A stretch of 64,000 nt of DNA, from positions 1,116,001 through 1,180,000 of the forward strand of contig OZ037833.1 of the NCBI GenBank assembly GCA_964035575.1, written 5' to 3'. This DNA comes from Rhynchopus sp. YZ270_cl-10 (taxonomy: Eukaryota > Euglenozoa > Diplonemea > Diplonemida > Diplonemidae). The notes under the pieces are model-generated. The model was not told where the DNA came from, did not search any database, and saw only the letters and a program-made list of their open reading frames with translations. Each line of letters begins with the position of its first letter. Positions within the stretch are counted from its first letter, which is position 1. Of this stretch, positions 43,368 to 53,019 are shown one piece after another. The position numbers were made by a program, and so were the translations under genes.

Positions 43368-44135
43368 TCAATCCTCGCCAAGCAAAGCACTAAATTCAGA
43401 AAAATCCAGACTTGCAGCGCAATCCGAATCCATCTGCTTCACTAAACGGTCGATGTTGAGAGGGATGCCTAGCTCATATATAAGATTCTTCAGCTTTGCA
43501 ACGGAAATCCCTCCTGTACGGTTTGCATTGCCCCCAAGCGCAACAAAGGTTGACAGTGTAGTGTCGTCTGGAGACTCTTGCCGTACAAGACATTTTGTCA
43601 CAACCTGGAGCACACCAGGAAAGTCAAGATCTCCACACCCATCACCACTCCGGTCGGTGACCGCAAGAATGTCCTCTTCCGCAACCGAGGTAATACCCAG
43701 TTTCCGCAGTGCCACCCGCACCTCGCTCGCTTCAATGACACCACGCCCTTTGTCGATCATCTGAAAGGCTTTCAAAGCCTTAGCTCGCATCTCCTTTTCC
43801 GCCAACGCTGTAGAGTGGAAACCGGTCTTCCAGGCAGGGCCGTTTTGAGGTTTGCGGTTGCGGAAGAGGTTGCAGTCGTCTTCCTCGTCGTCGCCGTCGT
43901 GTGGTGTTTGGGTTGATGTGGCAGGGTCCAGCAGGTCTCGCCCAAAGAGGTTGCTGCCTGCAAGGAAGGACCCATCGGGTGACGGCGGCTTCTCTGTGGG
44001 GCCCGCATTGTATGCAGGGAGTGAGGCCAGCTCGAGCTGCTGCTCTCGTCGCAGGCCGGGGAGAAGGGTGCTGCTGTGCTCAAGAAAGCTTGTTTGAGGT
44101 GATGCAGTGCGGCGGCGGCTACGGTTGGCACGCAT
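43368..44135 (-). CDS. EF-hand (calmodulin/centrin-like) protein
   Basis: 255 aa from the internal ATG at 44135 (MRANRSRRRTAS). The frame is open further upstream, but that part looks like leader. The N-terminal half is basic then disordered, with an acidic DGDDEEDD stretch. The C-terminal half has four EF-hand repeats: KAFQMIDKGRGVIEASEV, AVTDRSGDGCGDLDF, GNANRTGGISVAKL and MDSDCAASLDFSEF. In my alignment only the fourth loop approaches the canonical D-x-D pattern with Glu at position 12; the first lacks Asp at position 1, the second lacks the final acidic residue and the third ends in Lys. So it is probably a calcium-insensitive or weakly binding relative of centrin/calmodulin. The partner, perhaps cytoskeletal, is unknown. 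Confidence 0.75.
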   Translation of the reverse strand: MRANRSRRRTASPQTSFLEHSSTLLPGLRREQQLELASLPAYNAGPTEKPPSPDGSFLAGSNLFGRDLLDPATSTQTPHDGDDEEDDCNLFRNRKPQNGPAWKTGFHSTALAEKEMRAKALKAFQMIDKGRGVIEASEVRVALRKLGITSVAEEDILAVTDRSGDGCGDLDFPGVLQVVTKCLVRQESPDDTTLSTFVALGGNANRTGGISVAKLKNLIYELGIPLNIDRLVKQMDSDCAASLDFSEFSALLGED

Positions 44136-44665
44136 TTGTAGGGGAGAGTGAGGGTGGAAGAGGAGAGGATAGGATAGGGCCGCCTGCGAGATACTAAGAG
44201 AGAAGACTTGGCAGAGGAAAGGTGTCTCTAAGCACGAAATGAGTTCAGTGGTTTTATTTTGTGGGTTCACTGTTGGAAATTCAAAACGACGGTGAAACCA
44301 CAAAAGTCATTTACTTCGCCATTGTATGTGCACACAAGTGAGGGAAGGGTTCATCACATTATAAAATGTCAAAAAAAATGTATTTCGGAGATGTTTATTT
44401 TGCACTATTCGAAAATTAAACGCTACAAAAAAAAAAAAAGCAAAAGTGAAAAGAAAATAGCTTCGCCCCCCTACCCCTAGAATAGAAAAGTGAGGGTGGG
44501 GTAGGGGAAAGAAAAGTTAGAAAAGAGACCACATTTTTTGTAAAAAAATGTTACAAGGGGGGTGGAGAAACCAAAAAAAAAAAGCCATATTTACGTGGGC
44601 GAGGCTAGAACACCACACTTTTGTTTTCTTTCCTAATATTCTTTAACAGCATGCTACGTACATCC
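44136..44665. other. Intergenic spacer
   Basis: A-rich runs and two short GGGTGGGG/GGGGGGTGG patches; no gene. It includes the probable upstream region of the EF-hand gene and the 3' end of the neighbouring unknown gene. Confidence 0.4.
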
Positions 44666-45541
44666 TCACGCAATCCGCATCACTGGTCGGGTCCCCCCTG
44701 TTCTCCGCCACACGGGGTCCACTTCTGGCACTCCACTGCACTCTACTGTATGCAAACTCACTGACTGCGCAGGAACGTCTTCCTTCTGAAAGGTACAGGT
44801 CTCCTCCACAACGAGGGTCTTTATCAGCGGTGGCCCTTCCTCTTCCTCCTGGTCTTCCCCTTCTTCTTCTTCCTCCTCCTCCTCACTGCCACCATCACCA
44901 CCTTCCGGTCTGTCCAGCAACCTGCTCCTCGGGGGAAGCACAATAAGCGTCTCGGGGGCCCGCAGCTTCCGTTGCAACGCTGCAGACTGTGCACAGCGCA
45001 CTGCACGGTGCCACGCAACAGCTGCAGACAGCACTGTTATGGTGCACACAATGTCGTCCCCATCCCAGACAGCCGTCACAACCGGAGCAGAAGGGGTGGA
45101 CGAGACAGACGCCCTGGGGGTACTATTCGCGCTGTACACTACCTGGGAGTGGAGACTCACTGTTGACACTGAAACGGTAGTAACGGCGGAGGACACACGT
45201 TGTGCTTCGACCTCCAGCACCCCAAGCTGTGGTACCACCGACTCTGACAGCAATGCAAAGCAAGGCGTTTCGACACAGACGGCACTGCTCGCAAGCTGCA
45301 GACGGGTCAGCGAAGCGTCTCCCCCCTGCACAGCACTTCCAGCACCCATACCATTCGCACGCTGGGCACGCGCACCCCACGTCTCCAACGTCCACACACC
45401 CTCCCCCTTGGAAGGTAGTGGTGGTGGTGACGGCGATGCAGGCGGTGGTGTCTGCCTCTGTCTATGCTCTGTCCGTCCCCCCTGCGGAGGGCGGGGACGG
45501 AGGATAGGGGCGGGGGTGTGGGTAGGGGTGTGGGCGTTCAT
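44666..45541 (-). CDS. Hypothetical Pro-rich, Glu-rich protein
   Basis: 291 aa if the ATG at 45541 (MNAHTPTHTP) is used; the frame extends to 45706 with an alternative ATG. The N-terminal 50 residues are Pro-rich. The middle (about residues 50-190) alternates hydrophobic and polar residues in beta-like strands (VWTLETW, ETPCFALLSESVVPQLGVLEV, VVTAVWDGDDIVCTITV), faintly like repeats of lipid-transfer chorein/VPS13 proteins. A run of eight Glu plus a second acidic cluster follows, then VEETCTF and a short basic end. Codon-position bias and the length of the frame support coding. Further exons are possible. I cannot assign a family. Confidence 0.5.
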   Translation of the reverse strand: MNAHTPTHTPAPILRPRPPQGGRTEHRQRQTPPPASPSPPPLPSKGEGVWTLETWGARAQRANGMGAGSAVQGGDASLTRLQLASSAVCVETPCFALLSESVVPQLGVLEVEAQRVSSAVTTVSVSTVSLHSQVVYSANSTPRASVSSTPSAPVVTAVWDGDDIVCTITVLSAAVAWHRAVRCAQSAALQRKLRAPETLIVLPPRSRLLDRPEGGDGGSEEEEEEEEGEDQEEEEGPPLIKTLVVEETCTFQKEDVPAQSVSLHTVECSGVPEVDPVWRRTGGTRPVMRIA

Positions 45542-45717
45542 CTCCGCGTGAGAGACGGAAGAGGGGGGTGCAAGGGCATTGTGTAGAAGCGTGTAATTAA
45601 AAACCAGTTTGAACCCCCCTAAGTGCAGGGATACTGTCCAATGTGTATGTGTCTGTCGTGGAGGGGGTGATGGGGGGCAGTGTAATAGATCTTTATGTAA
45701 ACCCATTTATGAAAAAG

Positions 45718-45892
45718 AGTAGTTGAAACGTACTAAAACTTGGTCCGGTCGAGCTTATGCAAAAAAGGTAGAGTTGAAATACAAAAGCCCTCTCATGAAT
45801 AGTGTACCTTGGTATGACCGGCTGTACCGTGGGGTATACACCCAACCATGCAGTCCTACAATCCATTTCGTGGTTTACATCTAAAAATCATG
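45718..45892. repeat. Short interspersed repeat family B, copy 1
   Basis: It begins AGTAGTTGAAACGTACTAAA, continues through GTCGAGCTTATGCA and ends ACCCAACCATGCAGTCCTAC then CCATTTCGTGGTTTACATCT. Related copies lie at 47318-47640 and 50008-50110. Confidence 0.65.
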
Positions 45893-46055
45893 CGGAATGG
45901 GAGGGGGTGCTTTTTTTCGTTGAAAAAGGTGACTAAATTTAAGCACGAGAAGGGGCTTAGGTATATTCTGTCAACTTTTTTTTTTGGGGGGTTAAATCAG
46001 GGCATTATATAGGTTTCGGGGGTTTTCGCTGAAACTCGGTCAAAACTCGGTCGAG

Positions 46056-46080
46056 CCCGGGCGCGCTTCGCGCGCCCGGG
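46056..46080. other. Perfect GC hairpin
   Basis: CCCGGGCGCG and CGCGCCCGGG pair around a CTTCG loop. It sits among ACTCGGTCAA repeats. As RNA it would be very stable; no gene association is clear. Confidence 0.6.
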
Positions 46081-46224
46081 TCCCCGCCTGAAGCTCAAGT
46101 TGGGGGCCTCCGGCGGAATGTGAGAATTCCTCGGAGTTCGGCACTTCATTTATATTTGTGCCAGGCACACGTGGTACACGAATTATCAGTAACCTCAGTA
46201 CATTCACAAACGAAACGGCGGTCA

Positions 46225-46590
46225 TGGCACCCAAGCGAAGCCACGGTACGCAACATTTCTAAAAAATGTTGACATAAATGTCACCGTCGTTGGTAATTAT
46301 CGTCAGTTTCCGTAAATACTTCCATATTTTGCTGAAACAAAAGTTTCTGGCGAAGCCACGGTCAAAAAATTGCGCAGAAGGGTGGCTGCAAGCTTGCGCC
46401 GCAGGCGCACGGTACGCTACTTTTTTATTTTCGTCGTGCTGCACGCTTCGTTTTCCTTCGGCGTTTGACCAATCGAGTCGCGTTCTGGCTGTGACGGGGT
46501 CACTTTGTTCATGAGGCCATTTCTGGTCACTCTCAGAGGCTCGTGTGAGGTACCAAAGAAACCGATTTTTCCCCCCAAGATTTATCATTT
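46225..46590. repeat. Dispersed repeat family C, copy 2
   Basis: GCGAAGCCACGGTACGCAAC begins the block. The segment 46383-46555 (GCAAGCTTGCGCCGCAGGCG onward to GTGTGAGGTACC) matches 40985-41150 closely. Confidence 0.7.
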
Positions 46591-47317
46591 TTTTTTTTTT
46601 ATTTGGCCTGACCGAGTTTTAGTTAAGGCTTGCTGTAAACTCGGTCAGGCTGACCGAGTTTTACCCCACTATATAATCCCCTGGGTTAAATTTACTTCTT
46701 TTTTTCCGTTTTTTTTTGTTTAGTTTCGAGTTGCTTTTTTTCTTGTTCATTCTGTTTTGGAAAATTGTGTTCGAACAGTGTATTTGTGCCCTCCCTTCAA
46801 GAGGGAACTTCAAGCGAAGTAGCGACACCTACTATATATTTTCCCCCTCAGTAACACCGCCGAACTGTGGGGGGAAAGACCACAAGCGACATTACAGCAA
46901 AGAGAGCGAGGGGAGAAAATAACGGGAAAACTTGAAAGAAAAATATTCTGTGACATGCAGACTAAGACTAACATATCAGAAAAAAAAAAGGGGGGGCAAA
47001 GTTGAGTAGTACAAACGCTTCTGGGACGCATACACTGACAACTCCGTGGGGAAAAAGAAGGGGAAAAAGAAAAAACTGGAGAGTAGAAACTGCCACGTCT
47101 GGCAGCTCCATTAAACCAACAAAACTATCAAACAGAAAATGAAGAAAGCAAAAGATAGAAAAGGTCGTAAAACACTAATCGACACTTTTTTTTGTCGAGA
47201 AAACCACTTAACGCTTAACGACGAGTCCAAGAGGTGATACCACCATGATGATAACACTGTGGCATTTATTTAAAAAAGGGGTTTTGAAGAAACACATAAA
47301 ACGGCTAGTAAAAAATA

Positions 47318-47640
47318 GTAGTTGAAACATGCTAAAACGCATCTCAGTCGAGCTCATACAACTAAAGAACAGACTGCATTTTTTTTCCCAAAAAAAAAAA
47401 AAAATGGAAATTAAAAATGCAAACGCCACCAGCAAGCACTGGGGGGGTAAAAAAATTTTGGATCAACAACGTTTTTTTTTTTTTCCACCTTTTCGGAAGT
47501 AGAATAATTTGACTTGAAATATAAAAATCCCTCTCGTGAACAGTGTAGCTTTGGTACAAATGAGCGGTGCACCGTTGGGTGGACACCCAACCATGCAGGT
47601 CCTACATCCATTTCGTGGGTTACATCTCAAGAAGAAAATT
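47318..47640. repeat. Short interspersed repeat family B, copy 2 (interrupted)
   Basis: The left part 47318-47370 (AGTAGTTGAAACATGCTAAA, then GTCGAGCTCATACA) and the right part 47512-47640 (GAAATATAAAAATCCCTCTC to CCATTTCGTGGGTTACATCT) match family B. About 140 bp of A- and T-rich DNA is inserted between them. Confidence 0.6.
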
Positions 47641-47949
47641 TGCTTTGTGATAGGCATCAATAAGTTGTTGAACCCCCAATACAACAATTCTACCCTTCAT
47701 TTTCACGCCCCACAGGGAGACAGTCACATGTCTCCCTCCACCCCCTCCCCCTTTCGTATGGGAAAATAAAAGAAACACTAGAAAGACAAAACTGATACCT
47801 TTCAAAGTATAGTTCCACACAACGAGCGATTTGAGGCGAAGATGGGAAAGAAGAACGACAAAACTTTTTTGTAGATTTGTTAGAGAGACAGTGGCGGGGC
47901 TCTGCCGCCATTTTGTATTTTTTTTTTTTTATTTTTTTTATTTTTTTTT

Positions 47950-48016
47950 GTTTGTGAAAAATTGTTGGAATTATCCCGAATAGTGTGGTTGCCACCTGTG
48001 CAAGCTCCACTGTCTT
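47950..48016 (-). repeat. Short interspersed repeat family A, copy 4 (diverged)
   Basis: A T run, then GTGAAAAATTGTTGGAATTA, TAGTGTGGTTGCCACC and GCTCCACTGTC. It shares order and spacing with the other copies. Confidence 0.4.
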
Positions 48017-48456
48017 TTTTTTGTATTCACTTCAATCTTCAGCTTCATTCACAAAACCATCATCTGAACTTGGGAGAAACTATGTCCGATGTGGTGTTGC
48101 AAAACGAGATAGATGTAAGGGGAAGAAGGGGAAAAAAACGATACCTTTTTTCTTTTTCTTTTGAAACAATACCAACCAATAAGAAAACACATTTACAACC
48201 GTACAAAGAAAAAAAACAAGAGCTCTATTTAAAAAAAAAAAACGGGGAAAAAACCGGTAGGTAAATTCACCTTGCAAAATGTTCCTTTGTTTTGTTTTGT
48301 GAATGATCGGTTGCATCAATGCCAACACACCACGAAGAGGTGCTTTGTATGGGAAGGGGAGAGAGTATTGCGTTTGTCGTTCACTCATTTTTTTTTTTTT
48401 TTGTTGTTATGCATTTTTCTGTCATGTTTTTCAACAATGTTGTTTTTCATAAAAGG

Positions 48457-51400
48457 TTAGGCAGTTGCCTTCACTGGTACCAGAAAGGACGCAATTAGAT
48501 AGCGTACAGCCGTCGCAAGCTCTTCAGTTTCTCCGGATACAGCGAGATCAACTTGGCCCGTTGAGGCTCTGACGGCAAATGCAGCTGCAGCCTGATGAGT
48601 GTGGTGTTCCAGAAGGGGTGGGCATGGGAAGCTTATAAGTCATTTATGTGGTAGGTTTCGTGCACACCATAATGTGGTTAAAGAAAGGGAAGACCCAGTA
48701 TTGCAGTACGTCTATTATCACAGTGGGATAGTAGAAACTTATAACAATAAGCTATTATGGTGTAGCTTTCTATTGGGGTTTGGCGGCTCGGGTACACCCG
48801 AGATGGTGTGGCTGAAAGGGGGCGCCATTTTTGTGCTATTTTGTGCTATTTTGTGCTATTCTGGGGTCGTCGGCCACACCACAAGAAGAACCTTTTTACT
48901 TTATTTTAGGGAAATCATCGTACTATTTTATTTTTTTTTCCGGGGAGGCGTTGAAAGCTTCCACCCCAGAAGACATTTGAAACACGAATATGATTGCGCA
49001 CTACACTATGTAATGTACTATGTGATTGCATACCCTGTGCAAGCCGAATGTCGTGTACGCCAATATGATCTGTGTATCGGCGTCCTTGGTTAGTACCGTA
49101 ACGAAGAAGTGTAGATAACTGTTGTGGGAGGATTTTGTTTTATTTTTTTCTTTGACATTCGTTCTCATCACTTTAGCACTGCCAAGGTAGTGTGGCTGCT
49201 CTGTGTGTTCTATCCAGAGTAACCCCGAAGGTACTTCTAATATTCGACAAAAATAATCTTCACATTTAGTTCCCACTCAGCCCCCTTTTGGAAGGGATGG
49301 CAAATGTCATGTCTCAATGGTGTTTCCCGTGCCTAACTAACTAAACCTGTGAAAATAACATACTGTTTCAAGACGTGTTCAATGTGTTCCACAGACATCG
49401 TTGTCGACAACGTGCGCTCATCCAAGCTGTACAACTCCTGTCGCAACTCTGCAAACTTGACCTGTAAAAAAGAACAAAACGTTTGGTAAGATAACCACCG
49501 CCTCTCATGTTGTAATCACCTCACAAAAAAAGAGGGGTGTACTAACTGTCCAACATAGCCGCCGAGCAATCTAAACAGGTGCCTGCTGATTACCCAGGTT
49601 TTCCAAAAAAAAAAAAATACGTTGAATTTCGTGAAACAATGAGAGTAGATAATATCTTAGATAAGTTGTTGCATACGTCACTGGTGGGTGCCTCGTCGTT
49701 GGGTAGGGCCCAGTGCATGAGGTGCACAGGGAGGAACACTGAGTGTTTATATTCGACGTCGTCCTGGTTGTACCTCATGTCGAAGCGTAGGCGGTTTATC
49801 GAAGGGCCTGGTAGACGTAGGGCTATCACAGCCTCGCCGCTTGTGCCGGGCTCAAGTGTTTGGGGGAAGTTCTGTGCAGGGTTATTCTGTATGAGGATAC
49901 TCCTGTCTGCAGGGTGTGCCTCTGCACATTCCAGTGGCGGTGCCTACGTTGTGAAAGTTTTAGTGGCAAATATGACGAAAATACATCAAACAAAAACAAA
50001 ACTTGGCTCGGAATATAAAAGCCTTGATAGAGTATATTAGTACAATAAGTGTTGCAGTGGGATGGACCCCAACCATGGTGTACATCCATTTCGTGGTTTA
50101 CATCAGAGAAGCCCTACTCCCGCTTCCATTCTTCGGTCAGAACGGGAATCAGAGGAGACAGGGTCATAAGGTTTGTACGGGGCTAGGAAAGTCCTCAACT
50201 TAAAAAAAAGCGGGAGAAGAGAAAGAAAAAAAAGTGGAGGATGTGAGGGGGAAGGCATACCTGCATGATTCTGCACGCAATCTCGGACACAGCCTGCGAT
50301 CCTATTATTGTTGCCTGCAGTGTGACCTCTCCTAACGCAAAGCAGTCCGGCTGCGACATGGGCTCAGTGAAGTCGGCGCCAATCAACGCGAGACGCACCG
50401 AGTCACCTTCAAAGAGCACAGGATGCTGCTGGGAGCATGCTGCTAACCACTCCAGCTCCACTGGAGGCGAGGTCCATATGTCCTCTGGCAGGGGCATTGC
50501 GGTGCGTGGACCCACACTGCTAAACGCAAGCGCAGACGGAAGCGCGGACGCACCGATGTTCTGAGTCTCTGTGTCTTGGAAGGTGGGCGGTGGACTCGTC
50601 TCCCCAAAGGTGTAAGGAATCGTGCTCGTAGGGATGTCTGTAAACTCTGTGTCCCAGCCTTTGTCCTTGACCTCCAATTCGGCGCCGTCGAAGTCTGCTG
50701 CCCACTTCTTCTGGGAGGGTGGCGACATCGCAGCCTTCACGTTCGCAAGCTCTACACGGGTGGCCTCGAGCTCGTCACGCAGGTTCTGCAGCTCGTTGTC
50801 TTTTGCCTCTAGTTCCGCAAACAGCGCCGCCTTGTGCCCTTCCAGCGCTTTCATCTGTCCACGCAGTTGCAATACTTCCGTGCTGTTCGCGTCGCCAACA
50901 GTGCTCCCTTCTGCATGCGGGTGCGGCCCGCCCCGCCGCTCTCGTTCAAGCTGTCCCTGCACCTCGCTTAGCTGCAGCATGAGGGACGTCTGCACTTCGT
51001 CCAGTTCTCTGCGCAGGCGTGCCGCCTCAGGGTTGTCGGATGTGGGAGGGACTAAAGCGACTGGGGGAGGGGTGGTCGCTCGGATAGCGTCTGCAGGCGG
51101 GCGCGAACCACCACGCTCTCGCATCAGCACGCTGTTCGGTGTCGGGGCAGGCTCGCCTTTCTTGTAGAAGATGTAGTCAAGCGTTGCAGTCGCACGCACA
51201 CCACCCATAGAGAAGTTCTCCACCCAGTCCATCTCGTTGCCTTGTGGATAGCCGCGGCTGCCCTCCACATCGCGTAGGAACTTCGTAATGTTAATCTCAA
51301 AGTTTGCGAGCTCCTTGTTCTTCCCGTTGCGCACCTCAAGGAAGTAGAGTGTCAACTTCTTCGGCTTCCCGGACTCAATGTGTGTCTCAAACTTGATGGG

Positions 51401-51568
51401 TGCCGGCGATAGTCGCACCTCCCCATGTGAAGATGCAGCAGAGTACGTACTCCGCCCCTCGTTGCTCCCGCGCTTCCATGAGAACCCGTAGCGCACGTCA
51501 CCCTGCTCAAGACTCTCGCAGCGGAGACGTGTCACCACCCCTTCAAAAACAAATGTGTGTTTGCCCAT
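48457..51568 (-). CDS. NT-C2 / coiled-coil / AP-2 alpha-ear-like adaptor protein, five-exon model
   Basis: Exons 50261-51568, 49677-49943, 49347-49461, 49157-49236 and 48457-48591 total 1,905 nt, giving 634 aa. Introns 1 and 2 have donors GTATGCC and GTATGCAA; introns 3 and 4 have weaker donors (GTTTAG, GTCAAA). Acceptors are ACGTAG, TTTACAG, ATATTAG and CATCAG. Residues 1-150 (MGKHTFVFEGVVTRLRC...) resemble the NT-C2 membrane-binding domain of EEIG1/EHBP1 proteins. Residues about 180-290 form a charged coiled coil. From about residue 365 the protein follows the alpha-adaptin appendage: VLFEGDSVRLALIG (AP-2: VLFENQLLQIGL), a beta sandwich to VFLPVHLMHW (QLPITLNKF), FAELRQEL (FFQRWKQL), then a platform subdomain ending ATAVRYLIASFL (VSQRLCELLSAQF). 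The adaptin trunk is absent. A role in recruiting endocytic accessory proteins is inferred. The last two exons rest on alignment. Confidence 0.75.
48804..48881. mobile_element. 78-bp MITE-like element inside intron 4 of the adaptor gene
   Basis: TGGTGTGGCTG at one end and CGGCCACACCA at the other. The three-fold TTGTGCTATT interior is the reverse complement of the element at 12667-12743. It lies in the predicted 565-nt intron 48592-49156, which explains that intron's length. Confidence 0.65.
50008..50110. repeat. Short interspersed repeat family B, copy 3, in intron 1 of the adaptor gene
   Basis: GGAATATAAAAGCCTTGATA to CCATTTCGTGGTTTACATCA. It lies in predicted intron 49944-50260 and shares its right half with the copies at 45718 and 47318. 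Confidence 0.6.
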
Positions 51569-51992
51569 ATGAGGCCTGTCGACACCTCCACCCGCGAGGG
51601 GTGTGTCTCCCTTGTGTACTCTGTAAGGAAAGTGTGAGGAAGAGGAGCGAGGGGAGGGTTCATGAAAAAGAGCGACAAAAAAAAAAGACTGTAACCACAT
51701 CTCATCCAGAGACTTCTAAGTGCGTAGAGTAGCACCACACTAAAGTATACAACGAAACTGTATATCAGTCAATAATTGAGCCACCGGGACTTTTTTCCGT
51801 TTTTGTGGGGTGTCCCCAACCCCGGTGAAATCCGGGCGAAATCGGGCAAAAACAGGGTTTTTTGGCTTCTGTGAGGGTTTGGCCCAGTAAAACACCCAGA
51901 AACCTCGCTTTTCGAGATTTCCGGGCTGGGTCTGGGTGAAATAAAAAAAAAAAATCGGCCACTTTCGTTGAGCAGAACCCCTTTAGGTGACT
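51569..51992. other. Upstream region of the adaptor gene
   Basis: No gene is seen. The probable promoter and 5' leader of the minus-strand adaptor gene lie here; 51780-51960 is unique sequence just before the satellites. Confidence 0.4.
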
Positions 51993-52376
51993 CACAGTAC
52001 ACAGTACACAGTACACAGTACACAGTACACAGTACACACAGTACACACAGTACACACAGTACACACAGTACACACAGTACACACAGTATACACAGTATAC
52101 ACAGTATACACAGTATACACAGTATACACAGTATACACAGTATACACAGTATACACAGTATACACAGTATACACAGTATACACAGTATACACAGTATACA
52201 CAGTATACACAGTATACACAGTATACACAGTATACACAGTATACACAGTATACACAGTATACACAGTATACACAGTATACACAGTATACACAGTATACAC
52301 AGTATACACAGTATACACAGTATACACAGTATACACAGTATACTGTGTATACTGTGTACTGTGTACTGTACTGTCT
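51993..52376. repeat. Graded microsatellite: ACAGTAC to ACACAGTAC to ACACAGTAT
   Basis: The array changes unit along its length: 7-bp CACAGTA units (about 51993-52035), 9-bp CACACAGTA units (to about 52087), then 9-bp CACAGTATA units (to about 52340). It ends in the opposite orientation (TATACTGTG, then GTACTGTGTACTG). All units carry the self-complementary cores GTAC or GTATAC. Confidence 0.9.
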
Positions 52377-52472
52377 CCTGAGTTCCAGTGTGTGATACCT
52401 GTAGACCCTCCCGTTTATCCCGTCAAGTTCGTCAATCCTGTCAATCCCCGAGACCTTAGCTTACCAAACCAG

Positions 52473-52570
52473 ATTATACAAATTATACAAATTATACAAA
52501 TTATACAAATTATACAAATTATACAAATTATACAAATTATACAAATTATACAAATTATACAAATTATACA
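52473..52570. repeat. (ATTATACAA) satellite, about 11 copies
   Basis: Perfect 9-bp units directly downstream of the graded array, separated by about 100 bp of unique sequence. Confidence 0.95.
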
Positions 52571-53019
52571 GGAAGTAGTGCACGTTTCCACAACCACCCA
52601 AGAGGTAGTGCACATGGCGCGTTAGTCTTTATTTTACGTGGCGTTCCCCTGTAGGCCTATACCACGGGTTCTTTTGAACCATAATTTGTTATCCTCCAAA
52701 AATATAACAGTATCACCAAAAACCCCTCGCTGTGACTCAAAGCACCAGAGACATACACTCAACTCATAGGACGGTTTTTTTTTCCCCACATATTGTGCAA
52801 GTAAGACCCATCGTTGTTCCCACCCTCCAGAGACAAATCAAAGTAAAAAATATAATCACAAAACATATTCACTATTCCCACCCAAACCCGGCTGAGCCTG
52901 TGTTGTTGGGACAGTTGACAACACCCTTTCTTTTTTTCATACCCTTCCCCGCACCTCCTCCAGACACAAATAAACAAAAAAAAAGAACCGCAAAAGTACT
53001 TCACCCCACACCCATATCA
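52571..53019. other. Intergenic spacer
   Basis: No supported gene. It precedes, on the minus strand, the 3' end of the P-loop ATPase gene and may contain its 3' untranslated region. Confidence 0.4.

Larger units (their letters stand above)
46591..48456. other. Intergenic DNA with interspersed repeats
   Basis: No gene is supported. It contains an inverted repeat CCTGACCGAGTTTTA / TAAACTCGGTCAGG (46606-46650), a family B copy (47318-47640), a family A copy (47950-48016) and many A and T runs. Confidence 0.5.
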
